Positions 35,247-50,040 of a stretch of DNA of 64,000 nucleotides are shown here, piece by piece. Within the stretch, counting starts at the first letter, position 1. The number at the start of each line of letters is the position of its first letter. Position numbers and translations under genes: made by a program. A model generated the notes under the pieces. That model had not been told where the DNA came from and searched no databases. It saw nothing but the letters and a program-made list of their open reading frames with translations. The stretch lies in the NCBI RefSeq assembly GCF_033807715.1, contig NC_084587.1:20941017-21005016 (forward strand), in the 5' to 3' direction. The DNA comes from Cololabis saira (Eukaryota > Chordata > Actinopteri > Beloniformes > Belonidae).

Positions 35247-38200
35247 GTAAATTACCTTGGCAAACTGTTAATCTACATCCTCCTGAGCATCTTACCACAG
35301 CAGATCTAACCTCATTTAAAAATGAGAAAATTGCATTCATCATATTTTTTCCATTTCTTATGAATTTTAAAGATCCTTATATTAGTAGTTTGTTGGTGCT
35401 ATGGTAATAGTTACTATAATAAGGGACTGACAAGGGGGAAAAGATCAATTCACAGTTTCATATCCTGTTCATCCCTAATTGTGTCAAGCTGAGACCAAAT
35501 GCTCACTTCTTGATTTAGCACGGCTAAATCAAAAAGTGAGCACTGCAGAGATGAAAGCTGTCGGTGTAAAAGTAATCAACAGTGCTGCTAGCCGTCACCT
35601 GCTGGGGTTAACTTTGTGGTTGCCAACACATTTTGAACGCAGATGAAACACAATAGCAGACAAGCCTTTCATTCTCACACCTAGAGTTACGGCAGCGTTT
35701 CTGTCAGCTGCGCAAAATTGTGTGTGCGCGGCTGTGCGGGAGTGCATGCATCGTAGACATATTTCCCCCTCTAATTAGCACAAGGGAGTCCTGGGGGCAA
35801 TCAGACTCGAGGTTAATGAGAGGGGGAGCGGAAGAGACGAAAAAGGGGTGGCAAGTAACACATAGAACGCTGCTCCAGTGCTACTGTCTAATTCTTCCTT
35901 CTTATCATGCTGTCACCCTGAAGGGGCATCATGCTCCTGGTACACCAGATTGATGTTTGGGCCCGTGACATGTGTATGTGCGTGCAAGCGCCTGTGAAAT
36001 CGCTCGCGTCTCGGCACCCCGGTGATCCTCCTACCAGCTTTTGTCTCGCATTATCCCTTCCCCTCACGTCTCTTTCTCTTTGAAAGGACCAGATGTGACA
36101 GCATGTTTCCCATAGCAAAACAGAGCTGCCACAGCGGTCTTGGCATCTGTCTGATCTCAAATGGCGTGCGGCGGTGCTGGTGGGAGAAAAGCACCATCTA
36201 CCAGATGTCATTGCCGAAGCAGTGCCCTGGCAGACTGAGCACCGGCTCGCACCGTGAGGGGCTATCACCAGCCCCGGTTTATCCCCTCGGAAAGGATTCG
36301 CTTAACAAGGGTAACGATTCTGATCTTTAACACTGAGAAATTAAATTGATTTCCAACGATTAAAAATATCCACTGGTGTGTAATTTCTTTGTCAGATTGT
36401 GGAGTAAGTGGCTGCCGACAGTTCTGTGGTCATCCTTAAACGCCAACACATGTTTCTCACATGGATAGTCATAACCTTGGACCATTGCGTATACACTGTA
36501 GCCCAATATATATTCATTTGTTTCTACATACTTTTTTCCATTTACTGCTTTCTTTTTGTGTGCGTGTAATATATTTTAAACCAAATCTTCCTTGAATGAA
36601 CACCTGGCACTGCCGAAGAACTGTTTTATCCGAAACAGCTGTGTCTCGCAACGAAGTTTAAAAGCGTCCTTGGGCAACATTGAGTCAGATGGGGCTAAAA
36701 TTCAGTTGCCTGGTGTGACGTCCCAAAACTTTTTATAAGATATTATAGATGTCTAACATCACTTTTGCGACAGTTTCCGGCAATGCCAAACATTAGAGTT
36801 AAAGTCGAAATAATTTGCAGAGGAAAATGCAGACATGTGACATTTGTCTGTGTCTTAAAAACATGGGAATGTGCATATTTTTGATCATGTCAGCAGGTTT
36901 CACATAATCCAAAACATGATTTTAAGTTAGATGTAGATGTAGTAACTTTACAGTTTCTAATCTGAAATTCATTATTATTCTATTTAGTCTAAATTCTCTT
37001 ATCACAGATTTTAAAACAAATGCTTATTGCTGTTCATGACATTCATTTAATTCTTAAATATGCTTTTATTCCTCTGTAAGGCATGGTCTTTCCTTCTCAG
37101 CAATACAAAAAACTAAATCACCACTTGAGGAATCATTACGTCATCGCAGACCTTTATCTTCAGTCTTTTGTTGCACCCCAAATTTCTTCCACCCCCCCTG
37201 TCCTTAACTGTAGTAGTAAATTATCTTCTTGTTTTGTTTGCATCTTTTTTTCAGTATAACATCCTCTTGTCTTGGTGGCTCCTCCTTCTCTGGGTGTCAG
37301 GAGTAGTGGCTCATATGACCGTCACTCCAAAAATGATTTGATGCGGAAAGAGGGTACAGAAAAGAAGCTCCTGTATTATTAACGAAGAGTGCTGCCATTA
37401 GAGACATTTATACAAATGAATGACTCAACCAAGCCATTGCACAGATATATGCACACATGCTGTTTGCATATATCACTCCATCACACTCGACATTTGATCT
37501 CATGGGAATTAGTATATTAAACATTTGAGAAAATGACTGAAATTAAAGTTAATGTTCGTGAAAAAGAAACAGGTTTTAATGATGATATGTATGTTGTAAG
37601 AGTTGTAGTCCAGTTCCCCTTCATGTGAAACTTTCACCATCGCCAGAAGACTCCAGGGTCAACTTCATCCAAGCAAAACACTCCTTTTATTCCGAGACTG
37701 AAGACACTGGCTTCAGATGTACTTCACATTTTTTGTCCGTCACTATTTCATAACACGTAGGGAATACAAGTCCTTTTTTCCCATGTCTGAACTGAGAGCG
37801 ACCCGTCCCCCCCTCTTTAAGCCTTCTGGCTTGTTTTTGTGTCTCTCAGCCGTTAACAATAACGCCTGGGATGTGCTCAGATGTAAAAAGTAACAGCTCC
37901 GAGAAGAAAAAGATGAGTGGAAAAAGACAGAAGATGAGAGAAAGGGAAACAGACGGGCAATGCTGCTCACAAGCATCACTTGTCAATTTACAGCCGTTGC
38001 TCCCTGAACCCCACCATATAAATTTCCAACGTGACATCCGTTTCTACTGCTTCCAAGCCGACTCCGTCCCACCAAATCTCCTCCCCAGACACATACTTGG
38101 AAAACTTAAGTGCAGACATTGTGCCAGATGTACTTTGCCATTACTTTTATTTTATTTTTATTTTGTTTTTCAGGTTTTGGAGTGTTTTTTTTCTGTATTC

Positions 38201-40261
38201 ATCAGAGGGGGTCGGAGTGGGGATCTAGAATGGATGGGCTAATGTCTCAAAGGAGTGCTTCTTTAGTGTATTTGATGAGACTGCTGACATGCATACAGGT
38301 CACATGCTGTACGTCCACGCACATTTACTCTCATCCATTGCATACAAGCACACGGACAACAGTTTATGACTGTAAGTCAGGGTTGTGATGTGTGCGTGCG
38401 TGCATGTGTGTGTGTGTCTGTACGAGTGGGTTGTAGGTAAAGAGAGGGGCCAAAGAGCACCGGGGGATGTTGTGTATCCAACAGATTGAGTGTCAGAGAA
38501 CAGGACAGAGCACAGAGTCTGACACTGTTCATCTTTGAGTGATGGCAGTGCTTCATGCCTTAGACATGAAGAACCTTTAATCTCTATCCCTTAGACATAA
38601 GAATGGAAGAAAAAGCAGAAAGGTTGGTGGCTGAAAGGACCAAAGAAAAAACAAAAAGAAAAGAAAAAATATTTTTTGGGGTCATGCGCCAAATTGATTT
38701 TTACTTTGAATTGCTTTTATTTCGAGGCAGACGATAAAATTCACCTACCAGTTAACGTGCAGAGTGGACGAAACAGGAATAATGAGTTTACTCACACTGA
38801 ACATGAACAGCTGAATCCTCCATGGCTTTCTGCACCACTGAAAAATGCTTGTAACAAGAATATCTAACCCCTAGCAAGTCATTCTTGAAATGTAACCCAT
38901 ATAAAAATAGCTTTAATGTTTCCTTTCTTTAAGTCTCTACCTCGGATAAAAGGAGGTGTAGGCCTGTGGCCGAGAAAGGCATCTGCAAAGAAAACATTGC
39001 CTTGAAGGAGTATGAGCTGAAAGAGCCTGCACTAATATGAGATTGTGTTCTACGTGCAACACCTGTTTTGACTTAAAACGTACAGGCCAGTAGCAAGATT
39101 AGCAAAACATGCCCATAAAGGGAGAAGGTGGTCAGGCTGTGGCTCTGATAACAACTGAACAGAAGAAAAGAAAAAAATGACTGCATTTATTTCAAAGCAC
39201 TGAAACAACTGATGTGGTCATAATGCTTAGGAATTCAGTCCACTGCTGCACAGGGGGTGGGAGGGGGAGTTGGAGAAAGTGCCTGAAACTGTCTATTTTT
39301 AGCACTTAAATCATACTCTTTTTTCTTTTTTTAATGCTGATTTTGAGAAAAATATAGACTTCTGAGATATGTTTGATGCACATATGAACAAAAGGTAAGC
39401 TGAGTCACTGACATCGCCAACATCAAACCTTTACAGTGGAATAAAGCTCTGAGATTTCCCCACCGTCTAGAGGCAAAACATATATTTTCTACTTTATAGC
39501 TCTCAATATAAAACTATGGGAATTTTAGGGACATGTTCAGTGTTCAAGCCTGGGAATCTGGGAAATCTGTGGAATCTGGAGATATGCCTTTCCTGAGGGA
39601 CACAGGGTGTACAGCTCACAGCACTAAGGAGACTTGATCTAGGACTGATCCCTGGAATTTCACCACTGTAATTAGGTTTGTCAGCTTGGTAAAGTAAGAA
39701 AACGCTTTGTACTGTGTCACCTCAACAGGCTGGATTTTTGTCAGGGATCAAGAAGTAGAAAGCACACCCCATACCTAAGCAGGCCTCACTGCTTGACAAA
39801 GGTGTGAGAGAATACTTAACGCGAAGCGATGGCTCTGACAAAGTCTTTGTCAAATTGTCAGGGCCCTTTGGCACATTTTCCAGAGACTTGCTGTGATTTT
39901 ATTGTCAGATCACAAGGTCTTCACACTGCCATGAGTGGTGGAAAGGGTCTTGACATGAAAGCCAGGGAGGAGGTTAAAATCTAACGCATATTCAAATTTA
40001 ATTTTGGCATTTGCTGTTGAAAGTTTGCTCTGCTGAGGGCTGCAACTCTGTCAACTTGCAGCCGTACACAAAACTCCAAGCTTGTTGTTTGAGGATCTCT
40101 GCCGTGCAACTGGCACTACATAAACACAAACATGACTGAACGAACATACACACAGCCACGCGACTGTGGTCTCCCAGTAATAGCTTTGTACCTCTTGGGG
40201 CCTTGCGCTAAGCGTTCCTGCTCTTATCTTTGTTTATGTGGAGGCCAGATCATCATGTACA

Positions 40262-40386
<125 letters not shown>

Positions 40387-43300
40387 GTGCACAAACTCTT
40401 GAATCAAGGTTGTTTACAGTGCACGCGTGTGCTTGCTCATATGTGTGTGTGAGAGAGAGAGAAAGAGAGAGGCACTGCCTGGCACCAAAGCAAAACCTGG
40501 CACTGAGCCTTTGATCCTGAAAATGAACATAATACTTGGTTGTTTATGGCTGTGCAAATGCCCACACACACACATGTACACATACAGAAATGTGCACAGC
40601 TATCCTCATTAGGTCATTGCATTGACTTCCATTCATTGTGTATAGTTTAACTCACACTCTAACCCCAATCTTCACCGTTACAGTTCTTTTTATTCTAAGG
40701 CGGGGTTCATACTACCCAACATTCAGTTGGCTGATTGCTGGTCTGTTCTGATAACCTGATTTGCTGTAATCTGAAGTTATTTTGCCATTCACATTACATG
40801 ATTAAGTGCCAATGCAGAGTCACAGACTACATGACGACCCGACACCTGTTTCAGTCACCTAACAGGCCTCCGAATCCACATTCTGTCAACAAAACAGCAG
40901 CCATACTTTCTCATTTGCCGCAGCGCTAATAGAAATCCCCCTTATGAATAAATATATCTGGCTTGTTTAATAATCTTAAGGCTTAATAACCAACAATGGC
41001 TTGGCCTTTGGCTTGGCATGGCTTGGCGAGGTGTCAACGGGTCTAAAACGAGTATTTGAAAGTTCACACATAACGATCAAGTGTCGGCCACCAACTGCTC
41101 ACTTCCTTTGAGCCGTTGAGGAGCTCTGTGACTAGGAAATCAGGACTACAACTGTGTAGTCTTAGGTCATCTTCACACTTCATGGTCTCGGTACAATTGG
41201 GGTTGCAATATTCAGTTGGTCCGAGTTTTCTGTCATACAGCACTTTGTCATATGAACCAAACCTTTTGAATAACGTACAGTATTCCCCTCCTTGGCTGCA
41301 GAGGTGATGCATCATGAATTAAGGAAGGAAAATAAAAGACAAACAAGAAATCTTTCTTTCGGTTCTCCAAAATTTGCTTCTTTGATCTGCATCAGAGTTC
41401 GATTGAGCATCCACACCTCCTCATGTGAACAGGACTTTGCAAGCAAACCCTTAAATCACCCTTCCCTTTTCCCTAAACTATTCTCAATATACACGTTGAC
41501 TCTAATGCTAACCAAGGACCACACAAATACTATTCTCCCTCGTTTGGACTTGGCTTTGGTCCTCAAAAGCACTACTAGTCCTAACAAGGTAAATAATTAT
41601 ATCAGAAAAGGTCCTCATTAGGTAAGAAACACAAGAACACCACACACACATATACACAGAGTGCATTACAAGTATTTACTGGCGGTATAGACCTACGCTC
41701 AAATGTGTCTGTTTCATGCACATGTGTCTGTGCTCACTGAGGTCAGTCACCTGTGGCGGTCTATTGATCCTCCCTCTTCAGAAGACCCTTCTGCTGTCTT
41801 TGTTGATTATTGCCTTTACCTTCTAAAACACACACACACACCCAGGTTGGGAAAGTGGGAGCCAATAACATAGATCTACATCTTGTACTACAAAATCCAG
41901 GACTAGAAAAGTCCAAGAAATGCCACTGGCAGGCTAAGGCAGTCAGTGCTGGGAACACATGCATCATGGGGTATTAAACCATCATTTCTGGTGACCCTGT
42001 ATCATATCCTGTCTGCGCCCACAGCACTCGGCCCACGTAGAGCAATGTGCCAGTGACAGCACAGCTCACTTGGTGGTCCCAGCACTCAGCCACTTATCCA
42101 TTTAATAAGACAGTCTCGAAGAGGACGGAGCCAAGCGTATGCATGGAACCGGTTGAAATGTGTATTTTTTTCCTCACTTTTACAAGAGCTGTTTTGTAGG
42201 CAGCCCAGGGGCTGACATTCACCAAGGCTGTGTGTGTGTTTCTCTCTCTCTGTTAGGTATCCATTTATTATCCATTTATTACTGCTATTAGTCCCCTTCT
42301 TTCCCCCTCTCTCCCTCTCACTCTCACTCCCCTTCATCTTAGTGAAATTCAAATAAACAATCAGGATAGCACCATGCTGAGGAGCTTTGTAATGGGCTCC
42401 TAATTAGCCACTCCAAACATAGAGAGTGGCTGCTTCACGCCTCGTTTTCTGCACTCATCTGCGTAAACTGGATGAATTGATTCTATTTGCTTACCACTTG
42501 ATGCAGTGATTGTATATTGGCATAGCAGAGGATAAAAACAAACCAAATAATAATAGTAATAAAGCTTTAAAGTTTGCATTGCATGCTAATCACCATTAGA
42601 TTACAAATCACCATTCAAAACAGGCTGACCTATGTTGGAATTTGAAGTTTCTTGTGTCCTTCACAGTGAAGTGCACAGCTTTTGGACTGAAGCCTTAACT
42701 CTGCATCTCCTCCTCCTCCCCTGCTCCTCAAACCCTCCGTCCACCTCTTCCCTCCTGTCTCAGGTGAAGTGAAGCCAGACCAATTGGTAAGAGAGAGGCA
42801 GTGTCTTTCTTTAGACCAGAATGAGGATGTGCGGAAGGCGGGGATGGTCATCACCGACTCCTCACTCCTCCGTGACAGGCCATCCCGCTTAATAAAGGCA
42901 CTCAAGCACAGCACGTCAGAGAGCGGAGATAACGAAAGAGGATAGGGAGAAAAAAGCAGGGGAGGAATAAGGCACTGAGGCTTACAACAAGCTAGTGAGC
43001 TGGTAAGGTGCTGACCTATCTAAAAATTGCCCCCCCCCTCAAAAAAAAATCCCAGGTTGTCATGAGTAGTCTAAACTCAGAGTGCTCCATTATTTCTTCA
43101 GCTATCTTTCCACTTTATTTTGTATTCTGTGGTGGGCTTCCACAGGTGTTGCAGTACAAGGCGCTGATTCACAATGGGGTCGGCTTAACTTTTTTTTTTT
43201 ACCACCACCTCGCAACGTGGAGGTACAGTAAAGTGTAAGCTGGCCTGTGACATCACAGCACCATGTAGAAATACAGGTCAAAGATAAACAGCAGCAGGAA

Positions 43301-43924
43301 GAAGCAGCAGTCGCTATGAAAAACAAGACGGTAATAGACATGGCACAAATTGCAACTGCAATACCCGCCGGTTTGTGTGTGTGTGAGGTCCTTCGGTGCA
43401 TGTCACCCTCCCCTCCCCTCCCTCCACTAGTCTGCCTAGCTCATTTCCTCCACATGCTGCCTCCCCGCTACTTTATGAGTGAGAGCTTCTACAGCTCTCA
43501 CCTCAGGACACACTTCGGCATTTAAATGTTTCCATTTGTGCGGGAAGTGACACACTTTTACTCACACCGCAGGGCACCAACCTATAAGTAACTGTTGCAT
43601 ATAAGCATTGGTAAAATGAAAGTGATTGGCTTAAATTCTTCATCTATGTGAGTGGCAACCCATGTAGGGATGTGGATTTTAATTACATTAAAAATCTCTG
43701 ATGATACGGTGAAACAGTTTCAGTCATTCACGCAGTCTATCTCGCTCTGTGTCAAAGTTGTCAACACGTTTAACGAGTGCTACATCGGAAAGCTTTATTC
43801 CTCTTTTCATTCCGCTAGGACTGACCCCAGAGAGAGCCAGGAGTCCCAAATCACTACTTATACCACACTAGTAATTTCCACAGCTTTCCTAAACAATTCA
43901 GCGCGACAATCAATGTAGCACTAG

Positions 43925-44140
43925 GATCTCTCATTTGGATCGATACAGTGGGATGCGGTGAATAAACCGTTGCTGCACGAGATCAGCACCTTCCCACACT
44001 GTCATTAGTGTCGCTGACCTTGAAGTAAAATTCAATTTCCCTCTGCAACAGCAACCCACCCTCGGCCGCCTGAAAAGCTACTTCAGAATTCAGAAGCCAT
44101 TTCCGCCTCCCAGCACAGGCGAGACAGGATATTATAACTT
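43925..44140. promoter_or_regulatory. Candidate intronic conserved element
   Basis: Non-repetitive block with TTTGGATCGATACAGTGG, TGTCATTAGTGTCGCTGACC, AGTAAAATTCAATTTCCC and AGCTACTTCAGAATTCAG. No ORF with recognisable content. Conservation is inferred. Confidence 0.25.
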
Positions 44141-44632
44141 ATGAAAAGGATCTATGAAGCAAGGGATGCTGACAAAAAAAAAAACAGGGATTGTGTTTGA
44201 GGAGGTAATTATAACATGGGCTTTGTGGAAAAGTATAGAGGACAGAGGCTGGTAAATAAAAATTCCTGATAACAGGCTGGCCCAGCCCCAGTTTCAATTA
44301 GTATAGAGGGAAGACTATGGAAGGTCCTCCAGGGGAGTTTTCCAGCTGTACCAGGATAGCGGGAAATATCCTGGGGCATGGATGCTGTGAAAGGCAGATG
44401 TCGCAAAAGAAAGAAAGAGAAAGAAAGATAGACGGATCCCTTTATACTCAACAAGTGTTCATACTGATGAGGAGGAAAAAGGCACCCCATTAAAGTCAGA
44501 ATATTCCTTTTTATTCCAACTGTGACATGCCAGTAGAGATTAGAGGGAAGAAGAAGAGCACTGGTGGCTCTTTTTTCTTCACAGGCAGACATCAGGAAGT
44601 GGACAGTCTAGCTGATAGAAACTGAAAAGAGG

Positions 44633-44748
<116 letters not shown>

Positions 44749-44867
44749 TGGGGGCCATGGGAAGAGATGCAGCCAGGGAATCAAACCAGCATCTCGGATA
44801 AATCTGTAGGATTGGCTTGTAGCTTTGAAGTCATCCTTATCATGGGTGGGAAGGTGGTGCTTTTACC

Positions 44868-44870
<3 letters not shown>

Positions 44871-44921
<51 letters not shown>
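44871..44921. repeat. GT microsatellite, second of a pair
   Basis: A 51-bp GT tract in the same orientation as the one at 44634-44747. Confidence 0.95.
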
Positions 44922-44922
<1 letters not shown>

Positions 44923-45327
44923 GAGTAGCTGAGTGTAGCTTGATAAAACCTCTTCAGGGAGTCCATGTGAGCTCCTAGACCTGACCATGTATGTTAAACA
45001 TATTATTTTCACTTCGAATGTTTGCACTGCTCAGCATGTGAAATCCACAATCCGGTTTTGCCAAAGCATCCCCCCGAACACATATGCTCACACACATCTG
45101 GCACTCTTATTAGTTTCTGCATGGAATATGATTTTTTTTCTAAAACCATTTTCTTAAAGTACAAATATACCGGTATGTGGCCACCTAGCATGAATTTGAT
45201 GGATTTTCAAATGCCTCATCAGAAGAAATAAAGATGCAGCATCCGTGAGCCTGGACCAACGGTGATTCTCTTAATAAAATGTTGTTACTGTGTGGTCCAG
45301 CTTGTCCTCTAACTCAGTGTCATTTAA

Positions 45328-45590
45328 CCCTAGAATGCCAGTGTATCATATCAACTCTGGACCCCCCCTCCAAATAAAGCTTTGGCCAATAGAAAATGAA
45401 AACGTCAAATAAAACAAAAGAAAGTACATCAAATTATGTCTTGTATGTAATTATGTACTCATAATCAGAAAAAAAACTATTATTTAGAAATTGTTATATA
45501 AAAAATTTGAGGTGTTTTTGATTTCAATACATAATACAAATTTAAAAAAGACTATTTTTTTGTACTCTTTCACATGAGGGCATTAAAGGG
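45328..45590. mobile_element. piggyBac-like MITE
   Basis: The left end is CCCTAGAATGCC. The right end, in reverse complement, is CCCTTTAATGCC. Exact TTAA flanks stand on both sides (45324-45327 and 45591-45594). Ends beginning CCC with TTAA duplication are the signature of piggyBac. The 263-bp AT-rich body has no ORF. Confidence 0.75.
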
Positions 45591-47182
45591 TTAAAAACTG
45601 GCAAAGGGATGGTAAGATTTTATAACTTGAATGAAACTGATGTGACTGTATACGGTTTTACTCTTGCTATCTTTTTATCTATTATCTATGCTATTTATTT
45701 GTTGATCAGCAAATGGTTATTTCATGATACACTACCCTTTGCTTTCTTTTAGTTATTTTATATTTAAGAATACGATTCTTTTTATAATTCAATTTTTTGG
45801 GATTTGATTCTTCTTAACTTTCTGTACGATGCAAGTGATTTTTAAGACACCATCAAGCCACTGTGATCAGTGTAGTCAAGGAGTTTGAGAAGTACCTTGA
45901 AAAAGTTGTTGTCCCTCAACAGATCTACATCTAGATGCTAGATGGAACTTTTTATTAACTCTACGCTGCAACAGTTCAGGTTTGTCCAGGCACAAGATCA
46001 TCTCAGATAGGTAGAAGGACAGTGGAACATTAGATGAGTCTATGTTTCATCTTGATTTTTGAAAACAGATATTGGGTCCTACTGTACAGTAAGTGGCAAA
46101 GCTAAAAAGAACCGTTGAGGTTGTTATCACAAACAGGTTCTAAAGCCAGCATATGTGATGAAAAGGGTGTGAATCGGGGCTTATTGCATGTTTGACTTGT
46201 ATATGTGTGTGAGACAGCAGTGATTCAGTATGTTTATTTCAGCATTAAGACATAATTCTGTATGATTTACAACAGAGGGGCTTCATACGCTCAATGTGTG
46301 TGGGCTTGACTTGAACCGTAATACATTTTCCCAACATTTTTGAGCATTTTGCTGGCGTCAAAATAATTTCCCCATACGCCGATACTGGTCAGTGAAAAGG
46401 GTGACAGCCTATCCCTTTACACTTGTGTCTGTTATGTAGGATTTTGTTGCATTTTGAAAAAAAAAAAAAAAAAGTTTCCATCTCTCCCTGGATATTGGGA
46501 TTGTACTGTCAGGCGTATAAACTTGTGTGAAAAAAATAAATTATATTCTCAACTTTCACATGATAAAAGGTAAATGTACCAAAACTGCATAAAACCAAGC
46601 AGAAAAACCAGTTTCCTATCATTATTTCATCGCTACAATTTTTGTCTCAATTTTGAGCAGCAGCAGCTTGTGAGGCCTTGTCAAAACTATGGTAAAATTC
46701 AGACAACCTTCCAAATGCAATATAAGGGGAATTATTCCCCAAATTCCTGCATACAATGTAACCTGCTCATAACCTTGCCTCTCCAGCTTGAATTCATTTG
46801 AGGCTTGGGTTCAGGATTCAAGAGTGATGGACTGAGGATTTGGCATGGGCAGGACTTGTGTAAGGAGTTTGCAGTACTCTGCAAGTTGTGAGAGAAGCGA
46901 CAGTAAAGAGGGATACGGATTTTTAAAAAATCACTGCACATTTTTAATTGGGTGATTATGATATAATGGATATTGGTGGTGCTTATTGGTAATTAAAATT
47001 ATTGTAATATAAAATTGTTATCAAATGGTGGGGTTTTTAATGTCTCACATTTAGTGCTCCTCTAACGTTCTCTGACTGATCCCCTTATCTCGGATCAAGT
47101 CCTTTTATCTCGAGCTTACTGAGAGGTGGGTGTTTGGGAATAAGAAGGAAGAAGAGACCCCTAGAAACATAACAGAGGGAAT

Positions 47183-47219
47183 CTGTGTGTGTTTTGTGAG
47201 TGTGTGTGTGTGTGTGTGC
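47183..47219. repeat. Interrupted GT microsatellite
   Basis: GT repeats broken by TTTTGTGA. Confidence 0.85.
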
Positions 47220-49879
47220 ATGCAGTGGGGTTGAGATTCACCTTGATTCAGTACACCGGCTGTCTTTGAAGTGTTTGGAGCTCAGCACGGCCGGTGAAGA
47301 GCCAACCGTAAGCCTTCCAGCAAAAATCGAGCCTGACCTCCCCACCAAATCATAACCATATGAACATAAGAATTTCCACCTTAGAAGAATGCTCTCTCCC
47401 CCGTCCATCTCCCAGGGTGAGGCATTAAGTAGTGATAACAGAAAACAGGTTCTGAGAGAGGGGAGGTGATGGAGGGTGGAGAGGAGGATGGGAGGACAGG
47501 AGGAAAATAGGGGTTACAAGTGTGCCGTATGGAGGAGATTGGAGAGGGGTATTGTGTCCAAAAATGTTGCTGCACGGAATCTGACTACCTAAAATGGAAG
47601 TTTCTCAGGCGAGGATCAAGAGATATGGTGACCTTCACAGTTGACAGAGTGAGAGACAGAAAACGGAGAGAGGGAGTGCAGAGAAGGGAAGAAGAAACAA
47701 AGATGACAGAAATTTTTGAAATGTGACTCTTAACTCAACAGATGCTTCTCCAAACCACAACGGTGTTACCTTTACTGGGACCCACGTGCAAAATGGAGAT
47801 GGTTTCCTGCCTTACAAAAATACTGCTGCACCTTAATCCATGTAATTACATCCCATATTCCACATGTGTGAGTACACATGTGCAACATTGCAGTCACAAT
47901 TTAGTATTTTCTCTAAAAAGAAGAGAGGGGAAAAAGCACGGCTCTCCCGGAGCCCTCAGACACTTCCAAAAAGAAAATTCACCTTCCTCCCACGTTCATA
48001 TTCACTAGAGAGAAAAAAGAACACATTTATCAAGTGAGTAAATAAATAGAAAGAGCGAGAGAGATAGAAACGGTTTTACCGTATTATTAACTGAAAACGC
48101 TTCCCTTTGCACAGCCATCGCCCTGTGAAACACAGCCCCACGTCGGAGGGCCGGTGGGGTAGATGAGGGTGATTTTGCGGCTGTTTGTGCGCCCGATAGT
48201 TTGAATAAGCATTCCTGCGAGTGCGTGTGCAATTAGGGTTTAAGGCCGTTTCGGTGTGTACTGTATGTGCGTGTGTGGTTGCATGGCGGCGGTGGGGGTT
48301 GTTAGCGGTTCCATCTGGGCCTCCTGGAAGCCGTGTGGAGTCAGAAAAACCACATCTCATAAAAGCGCAGGCAGCCCAATGTTCTACAAGGACAGAACAT
48401 TACTGAGAATGTCGCTCAGGAAAACCCTGGGCTTCGCGCCACATGTTGGCTTTCCACTCTTTCTCTCTCTTTTTTTTTTTCTCTAACCCGGTAAGGGATA
48501 AGAAAGAGGAAGACAAAATAGACAGAGGCTGAGACAGCGAAGCCCGCACTGATAGCTATTCCATCTGTCGGCGTTGGGGAGACGAGTGAGCAGTGACAAG
48601 CGGTGGGATCGGGAGCGGCGAGGGGGGCATCTGGTGGGTCTGTCTGGAGACGACCAGGGCAGAGGATGGACGGAGCGGAAGGAAAGACAAAAAGATGAAG
48701 GGCTGAGGACTGGAAAAGCTGAAAGGCCCTTCAGAATGAAGAGCGAGGAATTCCTGTAATAAATAAACGTGTCTGAGTTCTTCTAATATTATCTTGGATC
48801 GAACTTAAAGTCGGGGAAAAAGAGAGAAATAAACCAGCGAAAAAGGTCAAAATAAAATGCTACAAACACATAATTTTAAGTAATCAGTGTCTGAACCAAA
48901 CCTCACAGCCCTGAATTTAAAAGGGAAGAATTACAGCCCTTTTCTTCATAAGTTGATACCGTTCCATAAAACGTTCGTGACACCCTTTAATCAAATTATC
49001 ACCGGATTACAGCAGCCAAGCCTTCATCTCTATCATGTCTTAAAACTCTGTTCATTACAGACGGTTTTAGGGGATGAAGCGAGCCCCTCGACTCGTCCGC
49101 CCTCTCTCTCCAGCTGGTGGTGGTGCACAGTTTTGCACTTCCATGCAACGCATATTTTGGACCGAAATTACAATCAGCGACCTTTGAAGCACGTCATTAC
49201 TAAACGAGAGAGCAAACAGGACCTCATCTGAGAGCTCACACACTCACCAAAACCAACAGAAAACACTCAGTTTTGCTCTCAGATACTTAAACGTCGCTCT
49301 TCTGCAATTTTTCCATGTAAAATAGGTTATTAAAACATTGCACCACAGATAGCAAAGCTGAATTAAGTCTATGACCATGCAGCTGCTACAGTCATTTTTC
49401 TTTTATATTTAGGGTTGATCAACCCTGGGCTGTCCACCTACTCCGCATCTGTTTTCCTTTCTTTTCCTTTTATTTTTCAGGATAGATAAGAAAGTTAAGA
49501 TGTTACAAGATGTTATCTTAAAACACTGGACGTCTGTATGAGTAATGACAAGTTCTGGTGCAATGAAACAGTTGCAAACAAATGAGAACGTGGGATTTCT
49601 ACTCTCTAACAATGTTGAAAAAAGAAAAGAAAAGAAAAATGCTTACTAGAAATCTGATTTCCTTGTGGGGAAATTAAACATTAGAAAAAGTACTAGCCGG
49701 GCATTATCAACTCATTACTTTTATAAATGAGATTAACCATGTAATTGCTGATGAGCATTTTTCTATTAACAGAAAATCCTCAAAGCGAGACAAAAATAGT
49801 TTTGAATTCCTGTTTATGAGTTACAGCAAATGCAACATGATTTGATGTCTTAGGTGGAGATGAAGATGAGAAGGCTGGA

Positions 49880-50040
49880 TAATTCTACTCTAAGACGGCG
49901 CCGTGATGTAACAGAATCGGTGTCTCCAGAATAATCCAAGATCATTCCGAGCACGCAGAATAATTCATTCTCCGTTCAGCGTCCCCTCATGTAGCCATCA
50001 CCACATACGAGCATGTTGCAAAGGCAGTGTGAAGGTAAGC
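49880..50040. promoter_or_regulatory. Candidate intronic conserved element
   Basis: Non-repetitive block with GGATAATTCTACTC, AGAATAATCCAAGATC and AGAATAATTCATTCTCC. Three spaced AATAAT/GATAAT cores are visible. Conservation is inferred. Confidence 0.25.
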
